NCBI GenBank assembly: GCA_963830775.1
Contig: CAWHNT010000024.1
Span: 248,001-312,000, forward strand
Reading direction: 5' to 3'
Origin: CAWHNT01 sp963830775
GTDB taxonomy: Bacteria; Pseudomonadota; Alphaproteobacteria; Geminicoccales; Geminicoccaceae
Length of the DNA stretch: 64,000 bases
A program made the position numbers and the translations under genes. The notes below the pieces were generated by a model. The model searched no databases, was not told where the DNA came from, and worked only from the letters and a program-made list of their open reading frames with translations. Every line of letters begins with the position of its first letter. Position 1 is the first letter of the stretch. Below, piece after piece: positions 1-8,437 of the stretch.

Positions 1-2
1 CG

Positions 3-665
3 CGGTTCGCCTTTCCCCGGCAGCGCATCGCGGTCCTGCCGAACGCCGTCGATCCACTACCCGTCCCCGCGACGGCCGAACGCAATGGGCCGCCGGTCGT
101 GCTCGTGGTGGCGCGGCTGGACCTGCTCGACCGGGCCAAGAACGTCGATCAGGTGATCCGGGCGGTAGCAGCATTGGCGCAGGAGGTCCCGGCGATCCGG
201 CTCGAGATCGTCGGCGACGGTGCCCTCCGTCCGGAGCTCGAGCGCCTGGCGCATGCCCTGGGCATCGAGCGCAGCGTGGACTTCCTCGGCCGGGTGGACG
301 ATGCGGCGCTGGATGCCGCCTACCGGCGCGCCCGCGTCTTCGCCCTGCCGTCCGCGAAGGAGGGCTTCGGCATCGTCTACCTGGAGGCCTGGCAGCGGGG
401 CCTGCCGGTCATCGGGGCAGCCGCGGGCGGCGTGCCCGAGGTGGTGAGCTCCGGCGAGGATGGGCTTCTGGTGAGCCCCGGCGATCTCGACGGCCTGATC
501 GAGGCGCTGCGTGCGCTCCTGTCCGATCCTGCCCGTGCGCGTCGCTACGCCGAAGCCGGGATGCGCAAGGTCGAGAGCCGCTATCTCCACCGGCACTTCG
601 AGGCCCGCCTGAGCGGCCTGCTGGACGGCCTGTCCGGTTCCGCAGTCGACGGGAACGAGCGGTGA
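3..665 (+). CDS. Glycosyltransferase family 4, C-terminal part (cut by window edge)
   Basis: The reading frame is already open at the first base, so this is the C-terminal 220 residues of a longer protein. It has the GT-B fold layout of family 4/1 glycosyltransferases: a V-V-A-R-L-D strand that opens the nucleotide-sugar domain, then the acidic E-G-F-G-I-V-Y-L-E-A motif around nt 360-390, where the two Glu bind the donor sugar nucleotide. It probably transfers a sugar from an activated donor to a lipid-linked glycan at the inner membrane. The nearby Wzc-like kinase and arylsulfotransferase-like gene fit an exopolysaccharide setting. Donor and acceptor cannot be read from sequence. It ends at TGA, three bases before the convergent neighbour. 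Confidence 0.85.
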   Translation, partial: RFAFPRQRIAVLPNAVDPLPVPATAERNGPPVVLVVARLDLLDRAKNVDQVIRAVAALAQEVPAIRLEIVGDGALRPELERLAHALGIERSVDFLGRVDDAALDAAYRRARVFALPSAKEGFGIVYLEAWQRGLPVIGAAAGGVPEVVSSGEDGLLVSPGDLDGLIEALRALLSDPARARRYAEAGMRKVESRYLHRHFEARLSGLLDGLSGSAVDGNER

Positions 666-667
666 TC

Positions 668-1993
668 TCAGTCACACGCCTGGCCGAGGAAGCCGACCCG
701 GTCGTCCGGCACCCGGTCGGCCTGGGTCACGTAGCCGGCGAGGCCTTGGCCGAGCCCGTTGATCCACTCCCAGACGATCCGGCCGCCTTCCGCCTCGCGC
801 GCGACCTCGAACACCCGGCCGGCCTGGGCCTCGGTGACCAGGACGTTGCCGTTCGGCAGCTTCTGCTGCTTGCCGCGGGAGTCGGTGTAGAACGGCGCCC
901 GCTCGGAGCCGGCATAGGTCCACACCACCTGCCGCGTCGTCGGGTCGATCTCCAGGATCCGGCTGTAGCCGAACTCGCGTTGCGGGCCGCCCTTGCGGTT
1001 GTCGAAGACCAGGATGTGGCCGTTGGGCAGGAAGTCCGGGTCGTGCTGGCGCAGGAACGGGCCGGTCATCCACCACTTGACCAGAAGTGTCTCCCGGTCG
1101 AGCACGGCGATCATGTCCAGGTTGCGGATCGAGACCATGACGTCGCCGGCCGCGAAGAGCGGGAATGCGGCCGCCATGTCGTCGCGCAGCACCTCGACAT
1201 CGTTGAGGTGCATCGGGTCCTCGGTGTGGCCGAGGCGCGGGTTGTCGAGCCCGTTGCCGTAGAGCACGCCCTCGAGCCCGCTCGCGAGCATCCGCTCCAG
1301 GAGCGAGGTCTCGGACACGACCTGCCCCTCGGGGCTGACGCGAAGGATCAGCTCCTCCCACAGCCAGCCGCCCTCCCCGACGCGCACGCCTGGAAGGCCC
1401 GGGCCCGGCTGGGTCAGGCGTCGCCAGGCCGGGACCAGCACCTCACCTGTGGGCAGCACGTCGACGGCGTGGTGGGTCCTGGCCGGCACGCGCCAGAGGA
1501 CGCGGGCGCAGCGGTCCATCTTCACCGTGCCCAGGCCTTCGAAGCTCATGACCACGGCACCGTCGGGGAGCAGCACGGCACCGTGCACGGAGACGTCGAA
1601 GTCCGGCGGGACGACATCCAGATGCGCAGGTTCGGGCCATGCCTCGCTGAAGGCGAGCCGCCACTCGTGCTCGACCGTACCGTGGAGGTCGATCAGGAAG
1701 GCGTGGAACTGCCCGTCGCGGTAGGCGGTGACGAAGGTGTGGCCGGGGTAGATCGCCGCCGGGTCGAGGACCGTAGCACCGCCGGCCCGGTCGGTGGGCA
1801 CGGCGTACTTGGATCGGATCCGCAGATAGTGGCGCCAGTTCCTGCCCCAGTCGCGCGCCGCCTCGGCCGCGGCGTGAACCACGCCGGAAGGGGAGAGGCG
1901 GAACTCGGCAACGATCATCCCGAGCGTGAAGGCAAGCACTGCCACGCCCAGGACGACGGACAGCCTTGCCCAGTCCCGCGGCTGCAGGCTCAA
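668..1993 (-). CDS. Arylsulfotransferase (ASST) family membrane-anchored protein
   Basis: A 441-residue protein with one N-terminal membrane segment (about residues 12-30) followed by a repeated beta-propeller-like domain. Recurrent G-x-x-L-x-x-W/V-P and D-x-x-H-H-x-x-x-x-L motifs (for example T-H-H-A-V-D-V-L near residue 190) match the arylsulfotransferase_2/ASST family, in which a central His carries the sulfo group. The likely site is the periplasm. The start is TTG at 1993; it overlaps the stop of the upstream hydratase as TTGA, which suggests translational coupling. Members of this family often sit beside polysaccharide genes, but the acceptor is unknown and many are not proven enzymes. 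Family call good, reaction uncertain. Confidence 0.72.
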   Translation of the reverse strand: MSLQPRDWARLSVVLGVAVLAFTLGMIVAEFRLSPSGVVHAAAEAARDWGRNWRHYLRIRSKYAVPTDRAGGATVLDPAAIYPGHTFVTAYRDGQFHAFLIDLHGTVEHEWRLAFSEAWPEPAHLDVVPPDFDVSVHGAVLLPDGAVVMSFEGLGTVKMDRCARVLWRVPARTHHAVDVLPTGEVLVPAWRRLTQPGPGLPGVRVGEGGWLWEELILRVSPEGQVVSETSLLERMLASGLEGVLYGNGLDNPRLGHTEDPMHLNDVEVLRDDMAAAFPLFAAGDVMVSIRNLDMIAVLDRETLLVKWWMTGPFLRQHDPDFLPNGHILVFDNRKGGPQREFGYSRILEIDPTTRQVVWTYAGSERAPFYTDSRGKQQKLPNGNVLVTEAQAGRVFEVAREAEGGRIVWEWINGLGQGLAGYVTQADRVPDDRVGFLGQACD

Positions 1994-2821
1994 CCGATCG
2001 TCGCCTGGCCTTCCATCGCCAACACCAGGTCCGGCCCGGTCACCCAGAGCTGCACGCGATCCTCCTCGGGCTCGCCGTGGACGGTGACCTCCTGGCCCAC
2101 GATCAGGGGCGAGATGGCCCGGAAGGCGAACGCCGCCACCCGACGGTCGGGAAGATGGCGGCGGACGAGGTCCAGCATCAGCGTCGCCAGCAGGGGCCCA
2201 TGCACGACGAGGCCAGGATAGCCTTCCACCGTGCGGGCGTAGTCGGTGTCGTAGTGAATGCGGTGGCCGTTGTAGGTGAGTGCCGAGTAGCGGAAGAGGA
2301 GGACGGGGTCGGTGGCCCAGGAGCGCTGCCAGCGGCCGGGCTGCTCCCGGTGCCGCGGCGCACCGGCAAGGGAGCCGCCCTGGCGGTAGACGATGTCCTG
2401 CTCCTCGACCAGGGCCAAGCCACCCTCAGTCTGCGTAGCGGTGCTCGACCGTGACGAACACGAGCGGCCCCCGGCGGCCTTGCTTCGGAGCGATGCTGCG
2501 GATGGTGGAGGTCCGGGTCAGCCGGTCGCCGATGCGCAGCGGCTCGTGGATGGTGAGCCTGCCGCCGGCCCACATCCGGCGCGCGTCGGGGACGGCGGGG
2601 AGGAACTCGCCCAGGCGCTCGTGCCCGTCGGGGCCGGTCTTCGCGGCAGCCACGACCGGCCTGGCATAGAGCTGGTGCCAGAAGGGCGGCAGCGGGTCGC
2701 CCGAGGCAGGCGGGTCGTCGCGGCCCAGGGCCGCGGTCAGTGCTGCCGCGGGCCAGGGGTCGATGACGGTGCTGGCCTCCTGGGTGCGCCCGAGCCAGGC
2801 CGCGAGGTCGGGTGCGGTCAC
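1990..2821 (-). CDS. Mesaconyl-C4-CoA hydratase / HTD2-like FAS1-type dehydratase (frameshifted)
   Basis: A double hot-dog hydratase of about 277 residues. The N-terminal half contains the R-R-M-W-A-G-G motif and the C-terminal half contains the Y-N-x-H-R-I-H-Y-D motif, whose Asp/His pair is the MaoC-type catalytic site. Such enzymes hydrate mesaconyl-C4-CoA or related enoyl-CoAs. The start is GTG at 2821, overlapping the metZ stop as GTGA. The span is 3n+1 bases: dropping one T near 2420 joins the two halves (…H-R-Y-A-D-E-G-G-L-A-L-V-E-E…), so a one-base insertion is the simplest explanation. The substrate is inferred from family only. A malyl-CoA lyase gene at 58.8 kb would fit a mesaconyl/methylmalyl-CoA route. 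Confidence 0.75.
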
Positions 2822-4001
2822 GCCGCCAGGGCCTGGTCGAGGTCGGCCAGGATGTCGGCCACGTCCTCGATGCCGAGCGAGAGGCGGAGCAGGTCCTCGC
2901 CGATGCCCAGCTCCGCCCGCTGCGCCTCGTTGAGGCGCGAGTGGGTGGTGCTGGCGGGATGGGTGATCAGGCTCTTGGCGTCGCCCAGATTGTTGGAGAC
3001 CAGGATCAGCCGCAGGCGGTTCAGCACCTCGAACGCGCGCGCCCGGCCGCCGCCGACCCGGAAGGCGACGAGGGGGCCGCCGCTTGCCATCTGCCGGGCG
3101 GCCAGCGCCCGCTGGGGATGGCCCGGCAGGCCGGGGTAGAGGACGCCGGTGACCCGGGGTGTGGTCGACCAGCCAGCGGGCCACGGCCTCGGCGTTGGCG
3201 ACGTGGGCGCGCAGGCGCAGCGGCAGGGTTTCCAGGCCCTTGAGCAGCACCCAGGCGTTGAAGGGGCTGAGCGCCGGGCCGGTGTTCTTGAGGTAGGGGA
3301 CGAGAAGCTCGGTCTTGAACTTCCGGCTGGAGAGCACGACGCCGCCGAGGCAGCGGCCCTGGCCGTCGATGTGCTTGGTGGCCGAGTAGACGACCACGTC
3401 GGCCCCCAGCGCCAGGGGCTGCTGCAGGATGGGGGTGGCGATGACGTTGTCGACCACCACGCACGCCCCGGCCCCGTGCGCCAGCTCGCTGACGCCGGCG
3501 ATGTCGACGAGGTCGAGCGTGGGGTTGCCGGGGGTCTCGAAGAAGACGATGTCGGCCGGGGTGGCCAGGGCCTTGCGCCAGGCGTCGAGGTCGGTGCCGT
3601 CGACGAAGTCGACCTTGACCCCGAAGCGCGGCAGGATCTCGGTCAGGATGTAGTGGCAGGAGCCGAACAGGAGGCGGGCCGCCACCACCCGGCTGCCGGC
3701 TGCGGAGCTGGCACATGAGGGTGGCGTTGACGGCGGCCATGCCGGTGGCGGCGGCCGAGGCTTCCTCGGCCCCTTCCAGGGCCGCCATCCGCTCCTCGAA
3801 GGTGCGGACGGTGGGGTTGCTCACCCTCGAGTAGGTGAAGCCTTCCTGCCGGTCGGCGAAGCGGGCCTCGGCGTCCTCGGCCCGCTCGTAGGCGAAGCCC
3901 GAGGTCAGGAACAGCGCCTCCGCCGTCTCGCCGAACGGCGAGCGGTGGCAGCCGCCATGGATCAGCTTCGTCTGCGGGCCCCAGCAATCCTCCAAGAGCA
4001 T
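2818..4001 (-). CDS. metZ: O-succinylhomoserine sulfhydrylase (two frameshifts)
   Basis: PLP-dependent Cys/Met metabolism enzyme that makes homocysteine from O-succinylhomoserine and sulfide. Seen in order: the N-terminal T-K-L-I-H-G-G motif, the T-x-G-F-x-Y-x-R-x-x-N-P-T region, the cofactor-binding D-N-V-I-A-T-P motif, and the PLP lysine in S-A-T-K-H-I-D-G-Q-G-R. The C-terminus has S-L-I-T-H-P-A-S-T-T-H-S. At 394 codons it has normal length. Two frame changes (about 3695 and 3150) and a span of 3n+2 fit two one-base insertions. Start ATG 4001 follows GGAGGG, slightly close. A SAM-II riboswitch lies just upstream, so expression should fall when S-adenosylmethionine is plentiful. It probably co-transcribes with the hydratase and the arylsulfotransferase-like gene. 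Confidence 0.9.
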
Positions 4002-4050
4002 CCCTCCGAAAGCGCAACGGCCCAGCCAATAGGGGCCGGGCCGCGGAGCT

Positions 4051-4110
4051 CCCGGCCTTTTAGCGGTTTGTTTAACGTGGTCCGCAAGCCGGCCGGCCCA
4101 AATCACCACG
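4051..4110 (-). promoter_or_regulatory. SAM-II riboswitch
   Basis: Reading the minus strand from 4110, the segment holds all the conserved pieces of SAM-II in order: CGTGGTGATTTGG, then a short GC stem, CTTGCGG, CCACGTTAAACAA, and CCGCTAAAAGGCCGG. GTGG/CCAC forms P1, and the CGCTAAAAGG end forms the pseudoknot that holds S-adenosylmethionine. It lies 50 bases upstream of the metZ start, the usual location for this class in alphaproteobacteria. Control is likely at translation initiation, since SAM-II folding normally hides the ribosome site. Confidence 0.93.
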
Positions 4111-4163
4111 TGCGGGCGGAGCTACGCCAAGCAGGAGTGCCGGTCAAGCTGCACGACGGCACC

Positions 4164-4601
4164 TCAGAGGCGGATCAGCGTGATCCCGGTCTCCGGGTCC
4201 TTGCGGCGGCGGAGATGGGCCGGGGACTCGGTGACCACGACCTCGAGGGTCGGCCGGACATGCCCTTCCAGGAGGTGGCCGCCGACCGTGCCGCCGTCGC
4301 GGCGGCCGAGGACCGCGTGAAGGTGGAGGGCGGGCTTGCCGCTCTCCTCGACGCCGATGTCGCCCAGGAGCGAGAGCACCTCGACCTGCTCGCCCACCGG
4401 GATCCGCTCGTACTCCTTGCGGTCCCAGGCGAAGAAGCCGAGCACGGCCTTCTCGAAGGCGCCGATCGCGGTCACCTGGGCGGCGGTGACGGTCTCATGG
4501 TCGGCGAAGCGCATGAGCGAGGCCATCACCTCGTCGCCCTTGTCGAGCACGACCGCGAAGGTGCGCTGGCCATGGCTCTCGTGGATCAGCTTGGCGCGCA
4601 T
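4164..4601 (-). CDS. PPC/DUF296 domain protein
   Basis: A 145-residue single-domain protein of the PPC/DUF296 family. Typical features are the D-K-G-D-E-V-M-A-S-L start strand, A-A-Q-V-T-A-I-G-A-F, and the H-L-H-A-V-L-G-R-x-D-G-x-T-x-G-G-H-L-L-E-G core, whose His residues form a metal-like site in solved bacterial members. In plants the domain is joined to AT-hook DNA binding; stand-alone bacterial members have no settled role. Start ATG 4601 has a clear GAGGAGGAG ribosome site and overlaps the stop of the upstream SDR by one base (TGATG), so the two are probably co-translated. Confidence 0.85.
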   Translation of the reverse strand: MRAKLIHESHGQRTFAVVLDKGDEVMASLMRFADHETVTAAQVTAIGAFEKAVLGFFAWDRKEYERIPVGEQVEVLSLLGDIGVEESGKPALHLHAVLGRRDGGTVGGHLLEGHVRPTLEVVVTESPAHLRRRKDPETGITLIRL

Positions 4602-5624
4602 CAGGCTCCTCCTCGTTGCGGCAGGCGGGTGCCTGCCGCCGCCCGGGCGGGAAACAGCATGGCGGCGATCGCGACGCCGACGGCAAGCCCGGTGAGCAGG
4701 CCGCCGCGATGGATCGTGGCCCACAAGGCGGGGCTGCGGGGGCTGGCCTCGCGGTCGAAGCGGCCATGCGCACCGTGGTCGCCCGGCATGGGCTCGAAGA
4801 GGTTGCCGTCGGCATCGGCGGGTGCGGGCTCGTCGCTCATCTGCCCGTCATAGCCGGCTTGGCCGAGGTAGCGATCCAGCATGCCCGGGACGAGGCGGTT
4901 GGCCAGGATCGCCTTCACGGTCGAGCTGCCCACCCAGACCTCGCGCCGGCGGGCCCGGGCTGCGAACAGGATCGCCTCGGCCGCGACCTCGGGCTGGAAG
5001 ATGGGCGGCACGGGCTGGGCGCGCCTGCGGCATCCGGTTGCGGCTCCAGTCGAACTGGGGCGTGTTGACGGCCGGGAGCTGGACCATGGTGAGGTGGACG
5101 GCACTGCCCTCGTGCGCGAGCTCGGAGCGGAGGCTGTCGGTGAAGCCGCGGATCGCGAACTTGGCGGCACAGTAGGGCGACTGGAGCGGGATGGCACGGT
5201 AGGCCAGGGCCGAGCCCACCTGGACGATGGTGCCGCGGTTGCGCGGGCGCATCCGGCGCAGCGCCGCCATGGTGCCCCAGACATAGCCCAGATAGGTGAC
5301 CTCGGTGGCGCGGCGGTACTCCTCGGGCGTGATCGCGTGCAGGGGCGCGAAGATGGTGGCGGTGGCGCAGTTCACCCAGACGTCGATCGGGCCGAGCTCA
5401 CGCTCGACGGCCGCGGCAGCACTCTCGACGGCGTCGGCATCGGCGACGTCGGTCGGCAAAGCGAGGGCCCGGCCGCCGCTGCGCTCGACCTCGGCCGCGG
5501 CGGCGGCCAGCCCTTCGCGGCCACGGGCGAGCAGACCGACCGCGGCGCCGCTTGCGCCGAAGGCGCGGGCCACGGCACGGCCGACGCCGGCGCTGGCACC
5601 CGTGATGACGACGACCTGGCCCAT
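4601..5624 (-). CDS. SDR family oxidoreductase with C-terminal membrane helix (frameshifted)
   Basis: Short-chain dehydrogenase. The N-terminus has the G-A-S-A-G-V-G-R cofactor loop, followed by a D-V-x-D strand, the active-site Ser (V-G-S-A-L-A-Y-R), and the Tyr/Lys pair in S-P-Y-C-A-A-K. An extra C-terminal part of roughly 80 residues follows, with a hydrophobic stretch near the end that could anchor the protein in the membrane. One frame change near 5025 and a span of 3n+1 fit a one-base insertion. Extended SDRs of this form are common in alphaproteobacteria, and their substrates are mostly unknown. Start ATG 5624; the gene diverges from the ThDP enzyme. Confidence 0.82.
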
Positions 5625-5723
5625 GACGGGGGAATGGGCGGGGCGGTCGTTGGTTCCCCTCGGACCCGCGCGGCGGCCCAGCCGTTCCGTTGCCGGCAGG
5701 GCTCTGCAAGAGGGAGACGTGGG

Positions 5724-7480
5724 ATGGCCGAGACTGCGGCGGACGTGCTGGTCGAGAGCCTGCTCGACTGGGGTGTGGACACGATCTTCGGCATCCCGGG
5801 CGACGGGATCAACGGGATCATGGAGTCCCTGCGCACCCGCCAGGACCGGATCCGCTTCATCCAGGTCCGGCACGAGGAGGCGGCAGCCTTCATGGCCTGC
5901 GCCTATGCCAAGTGGACCGGGCGCCTGGGCGTGTGCCTCGCCACCTCTGGGCCTGGCGGCATCCACCTGCTCAACGGGCTCTACGACGCCAAGCTCGACC
6001 GGGCGCCGGTGCTGGCGATCACCGGGCTGCAGTACCACGACCTCGTCAACACCTTCACCCAGCAGGACGTGGAGCTGGACAAGCTGTTCATCGACGTCGC
6101 GGTCTACAACGCGCGGATCAACGGGCCGGCGCATGTCGAGAACGTGGTCGAGCTCGCCTGCCGCACGGCCATCGCCTATCGCGGCGTCAGCCACGTCACC
6201 ATGCCGGTCGACATGCAGTCGATGGAGGCCAGCGCCACGCCGCGCTCGCCGCGCAACCTGCCCCGGCATGTCTCGGACCTCATGGCCGAGAGCGCGCACA
6301 TGCCCACCGAGGACCAGCTGGAGCGGGCGGCAGCGATCCTGAACGAGGGCAGCAAGGTCTGCATCCTCGCCGGCCGCGGAGCACTCGGGGCCGCAGCCGA
6401 GCTCAGGGCCGGTGGCCGAGCGGCTGGGGGCACCGGTCGCCAAGGCGCTGCTCGGCAAGGGTGCCCTGCCCGACGACAGCCCCTACTGCACCGGCGGGGT
6501 GGGCCTCCTCGGGTACCGCACCCTCGCAGGACGCGCTCGAGACCTGCGACACGCTGCTGATCGTGGGCAGCGCCTTCCCCTACATCGAGTTCTACCCGAA
6601 GCCCGGCGAGGCGCGGGCGGTGCAGATCGACCTCGACCCCAAGATGATCGGCATCCGCTACCCCGTGGAGGCGGCCCTGGTGGGCGACAGCATCCGCACG
6701 CTGCGGGCGCTGCTGCCGCGGCTCCAGCAGAAGGCGGACCGCTCCTTCCTCGAGCAGGCGCAGGCCGGGATGCAGGACTGGCGGGCCCTGATGGAGGAGC
6801 GGGGCACCAGGCAGGACGTGCCGTTGAAGCCGCAGGTGGTGACGCACGAGCTGAACAGGCTCCTCACGGACGATGCGATCATCGCCACCGACAGCGGCAC
6901 CATCACGAGCTGGGTGGCGCGCCATGTGAGCATGCGGGGTGAGCAGATGTTCTCCTGCTCCGGCAACCTCGCCACCATGGCCTGCGCCCTGCCCTACGCC
7001 AATGCGGCGGCCCTCACCTACCCCGGGCGGCAGGTGGTCTGCGTCATCGGCGATGGCGGCTTCACCATGCTCATGGGCGAGCTCGCCACGGCGGTGAAGT
7101 ACAAGCTCGACGTCAAGGTGGTGGTGATCAGCAACAACTCGCTGGGCCAGATCAAGTGGGAGCAGATGGTCTTCCTCGGCAACCCGGAATATGGCTGCGA
7201 GCTGCAGCCGATCGACTTCGCCGCCGTGGCCCGCGGCTTCGGCATCCCGGGCTTCACCATCGAGGACCCGGCCCAATGCGCCGGCATCCTGCGCGAGGCC
7301 TTGGCCACGCCGGGGCCGGTGGTGATCAACGCGATCGTCGACCCGCACGAGCCGCCCATGCCGCCCAAGGCCACGCTGGAGCAGACGGCACACCTCGCCG
7401 AATCGCTGGCGCGCGGCACGCCGGCGCGAACGAAGATCGCGCTCACGGTGGCATCGAATGTGGTGCGTGAGATGGTGTAA
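5724..7480 (+). CDS. Thiamine diphosphate enzyme, pyruvate oxidase/acetolactate synthase-like (two frameshifts)
   Basis: A ThDP enzyme of about 585 residues with the three usual domains. The Pyr domain carries the catalytic Glu in R-H-E-E-A-A-A-F. The central domain is where the frame changes twice (near 6405 and 6525). The PP domain carries the ThDP-Mg motif G-D-G-G-F through S-N-N. The G-P-G-G-I-H-L-L-N-G-L-Y-D-A motif favours the pyruvate oxidase/POX-like branch over true biosynthetic acetolactate synthase, and no small subunit is adjacent. The likely reaction is decarboxylation of pyruvate or another 2-oxoacid; product and electron acceptor are not evident. Start ATG 5724 has GGGAG upstream. 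Two one-base insertions explain the frame changes. Confidence 0.8.
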
Positions 7481-7523
7481 GAGAGCCCGGCACCGGCACT
7501 CGGGACGGGGAAGCGAGGCCGCT

Positions 7524-8268
7524 TCAGGGCGCCCGCGCGCGCGGCGTCGGCGGCTCGTCGGGGGCCGCGTTCTTCAGCAGGAGCAGGGCCTCGATGGCGC
7601 GGCTCTGGTAGTCGCTGAGGACCGGGGTCGAGGACGGCCGCGGCGAGCGGCGCTGCCGCCGCAGCAGCTCCGGCTCGGGGGCGATCTGCTCCTCAACGGG
7701 AGAAGCCTCGTCCGCCGCCACAGCGGCGTGAACTGCCGCATGCTCCTGCTGCAGCTCGCCGCGCAGGCGGCTCTCCACCCGCTGCATCGTGCGCAGCTCG
7801 GGATCGTCGGACGGGCGAGGCGCGCGCGGCGAGGGGCTGGGGGTAGCGAGGGGCGGGTGCCGGCTGGGCGGCGCGCTTGTTGGCGGCGATCACGCCGTCG
7901 GCCAGCGTGCGGGCCGGGTCCTTGCCCATGCGCTCCTGGAGCAGGATGAACATGGCCACCCGCACGTCGCCCAGGGCCGTGGCCTCCATCAGCAGGTGGC
8001 GGGCGAGCTGGGTGAGGATGCGGCGCTGCTCGTCCTCGGGCATGGCGTGGAGGGTGTTGTAGCCGTCGATGAGCGCCTTGAACTCGGGCTCGGCGACGAG
8101 GGTCTCGACGTCGGCCGAGGCCATGCCCTCCAGCCGTGCCACCTGCTTGGGCGTGAGGCCCATGGAGAGCTTCTGGCCCATGCGGCGGTCACGAGCCGTG
8201 ACCCGGGCGAAGGGGCGGTTGAGGCCCTTGCGGGTGGCGTAGTGGGCGGTGGCGAGCATGGGGCGCAT
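7524..8268 (-). CDS. Unknown HTH protein, copy A of a two-member family (frameshifted)
   Basis: Not recognised as a named family. The N-terminal half holds a helix-turn-helix-like segment (S-M-G-L-T-P-K-Q-V-A-R-L-E-G) leading into the signature V-A-E-P-E-F-K-A-L-I, then two amphipathic helices. The C-terminal half is low-complexity and charged. The same layout, with E-E-P-E-F-E-A-L-V, occurs in the protein at 44372-45546, so the two are paralogues. The HTH part resembles small-terminase-type domains, but no phage genes are nearby. One frame change near 7830 fits a one-base insertion. ATG 8268 is chosen because the -10 element ends only 8 bases upstream, which implies a leaderless or nearly leaderless mRNA. 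Confidence 0.6.
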
Positions 8269-8276
8269 GGGGGGAC

Positions 8277-8320
8277 GGGATAGCGGAACTCGCACCGCGA
8301 TTCAAGGAATATTATCCTGT
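8277..8320 (-). promoter_or_regulatory. Promoter of HTH copy A with ATATTCCTTGA box
   Basis: On the minus strand, TTGAAT and TATCCC are 17 bases apart and sit directly before ATG 8268. The -35 is embedded in the box AGGATAATATTCCTTGA. The promoter of the paralogue at 45.5 kb has AGGTTGATATTCCTTGA in the same place, with 11 bases (ATATTCCTTGA) identical. Confidence 0.6.
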
Positions 8321-8437
8321 AATGATCGCGAACGACGATTTCGAGCACCCGAGCCTGCCCGTGGGTCACCCGCTCCGTCCGCACGTTCTTTACCGGCTGT
8401 CCCGGGCGGCCTGGCTGGCGTCGCGAGGGGGTGCCGG

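Noticed and set aside
662..2454. Long plus-strand open frames antisense to the arylsulfotransferase and hydratase genes.
   Set aside because: They show only the low-complexity pattern typical of antisense frames in GC-rich genes and no family motifs. The same applies to many other long antisense frames in the window.
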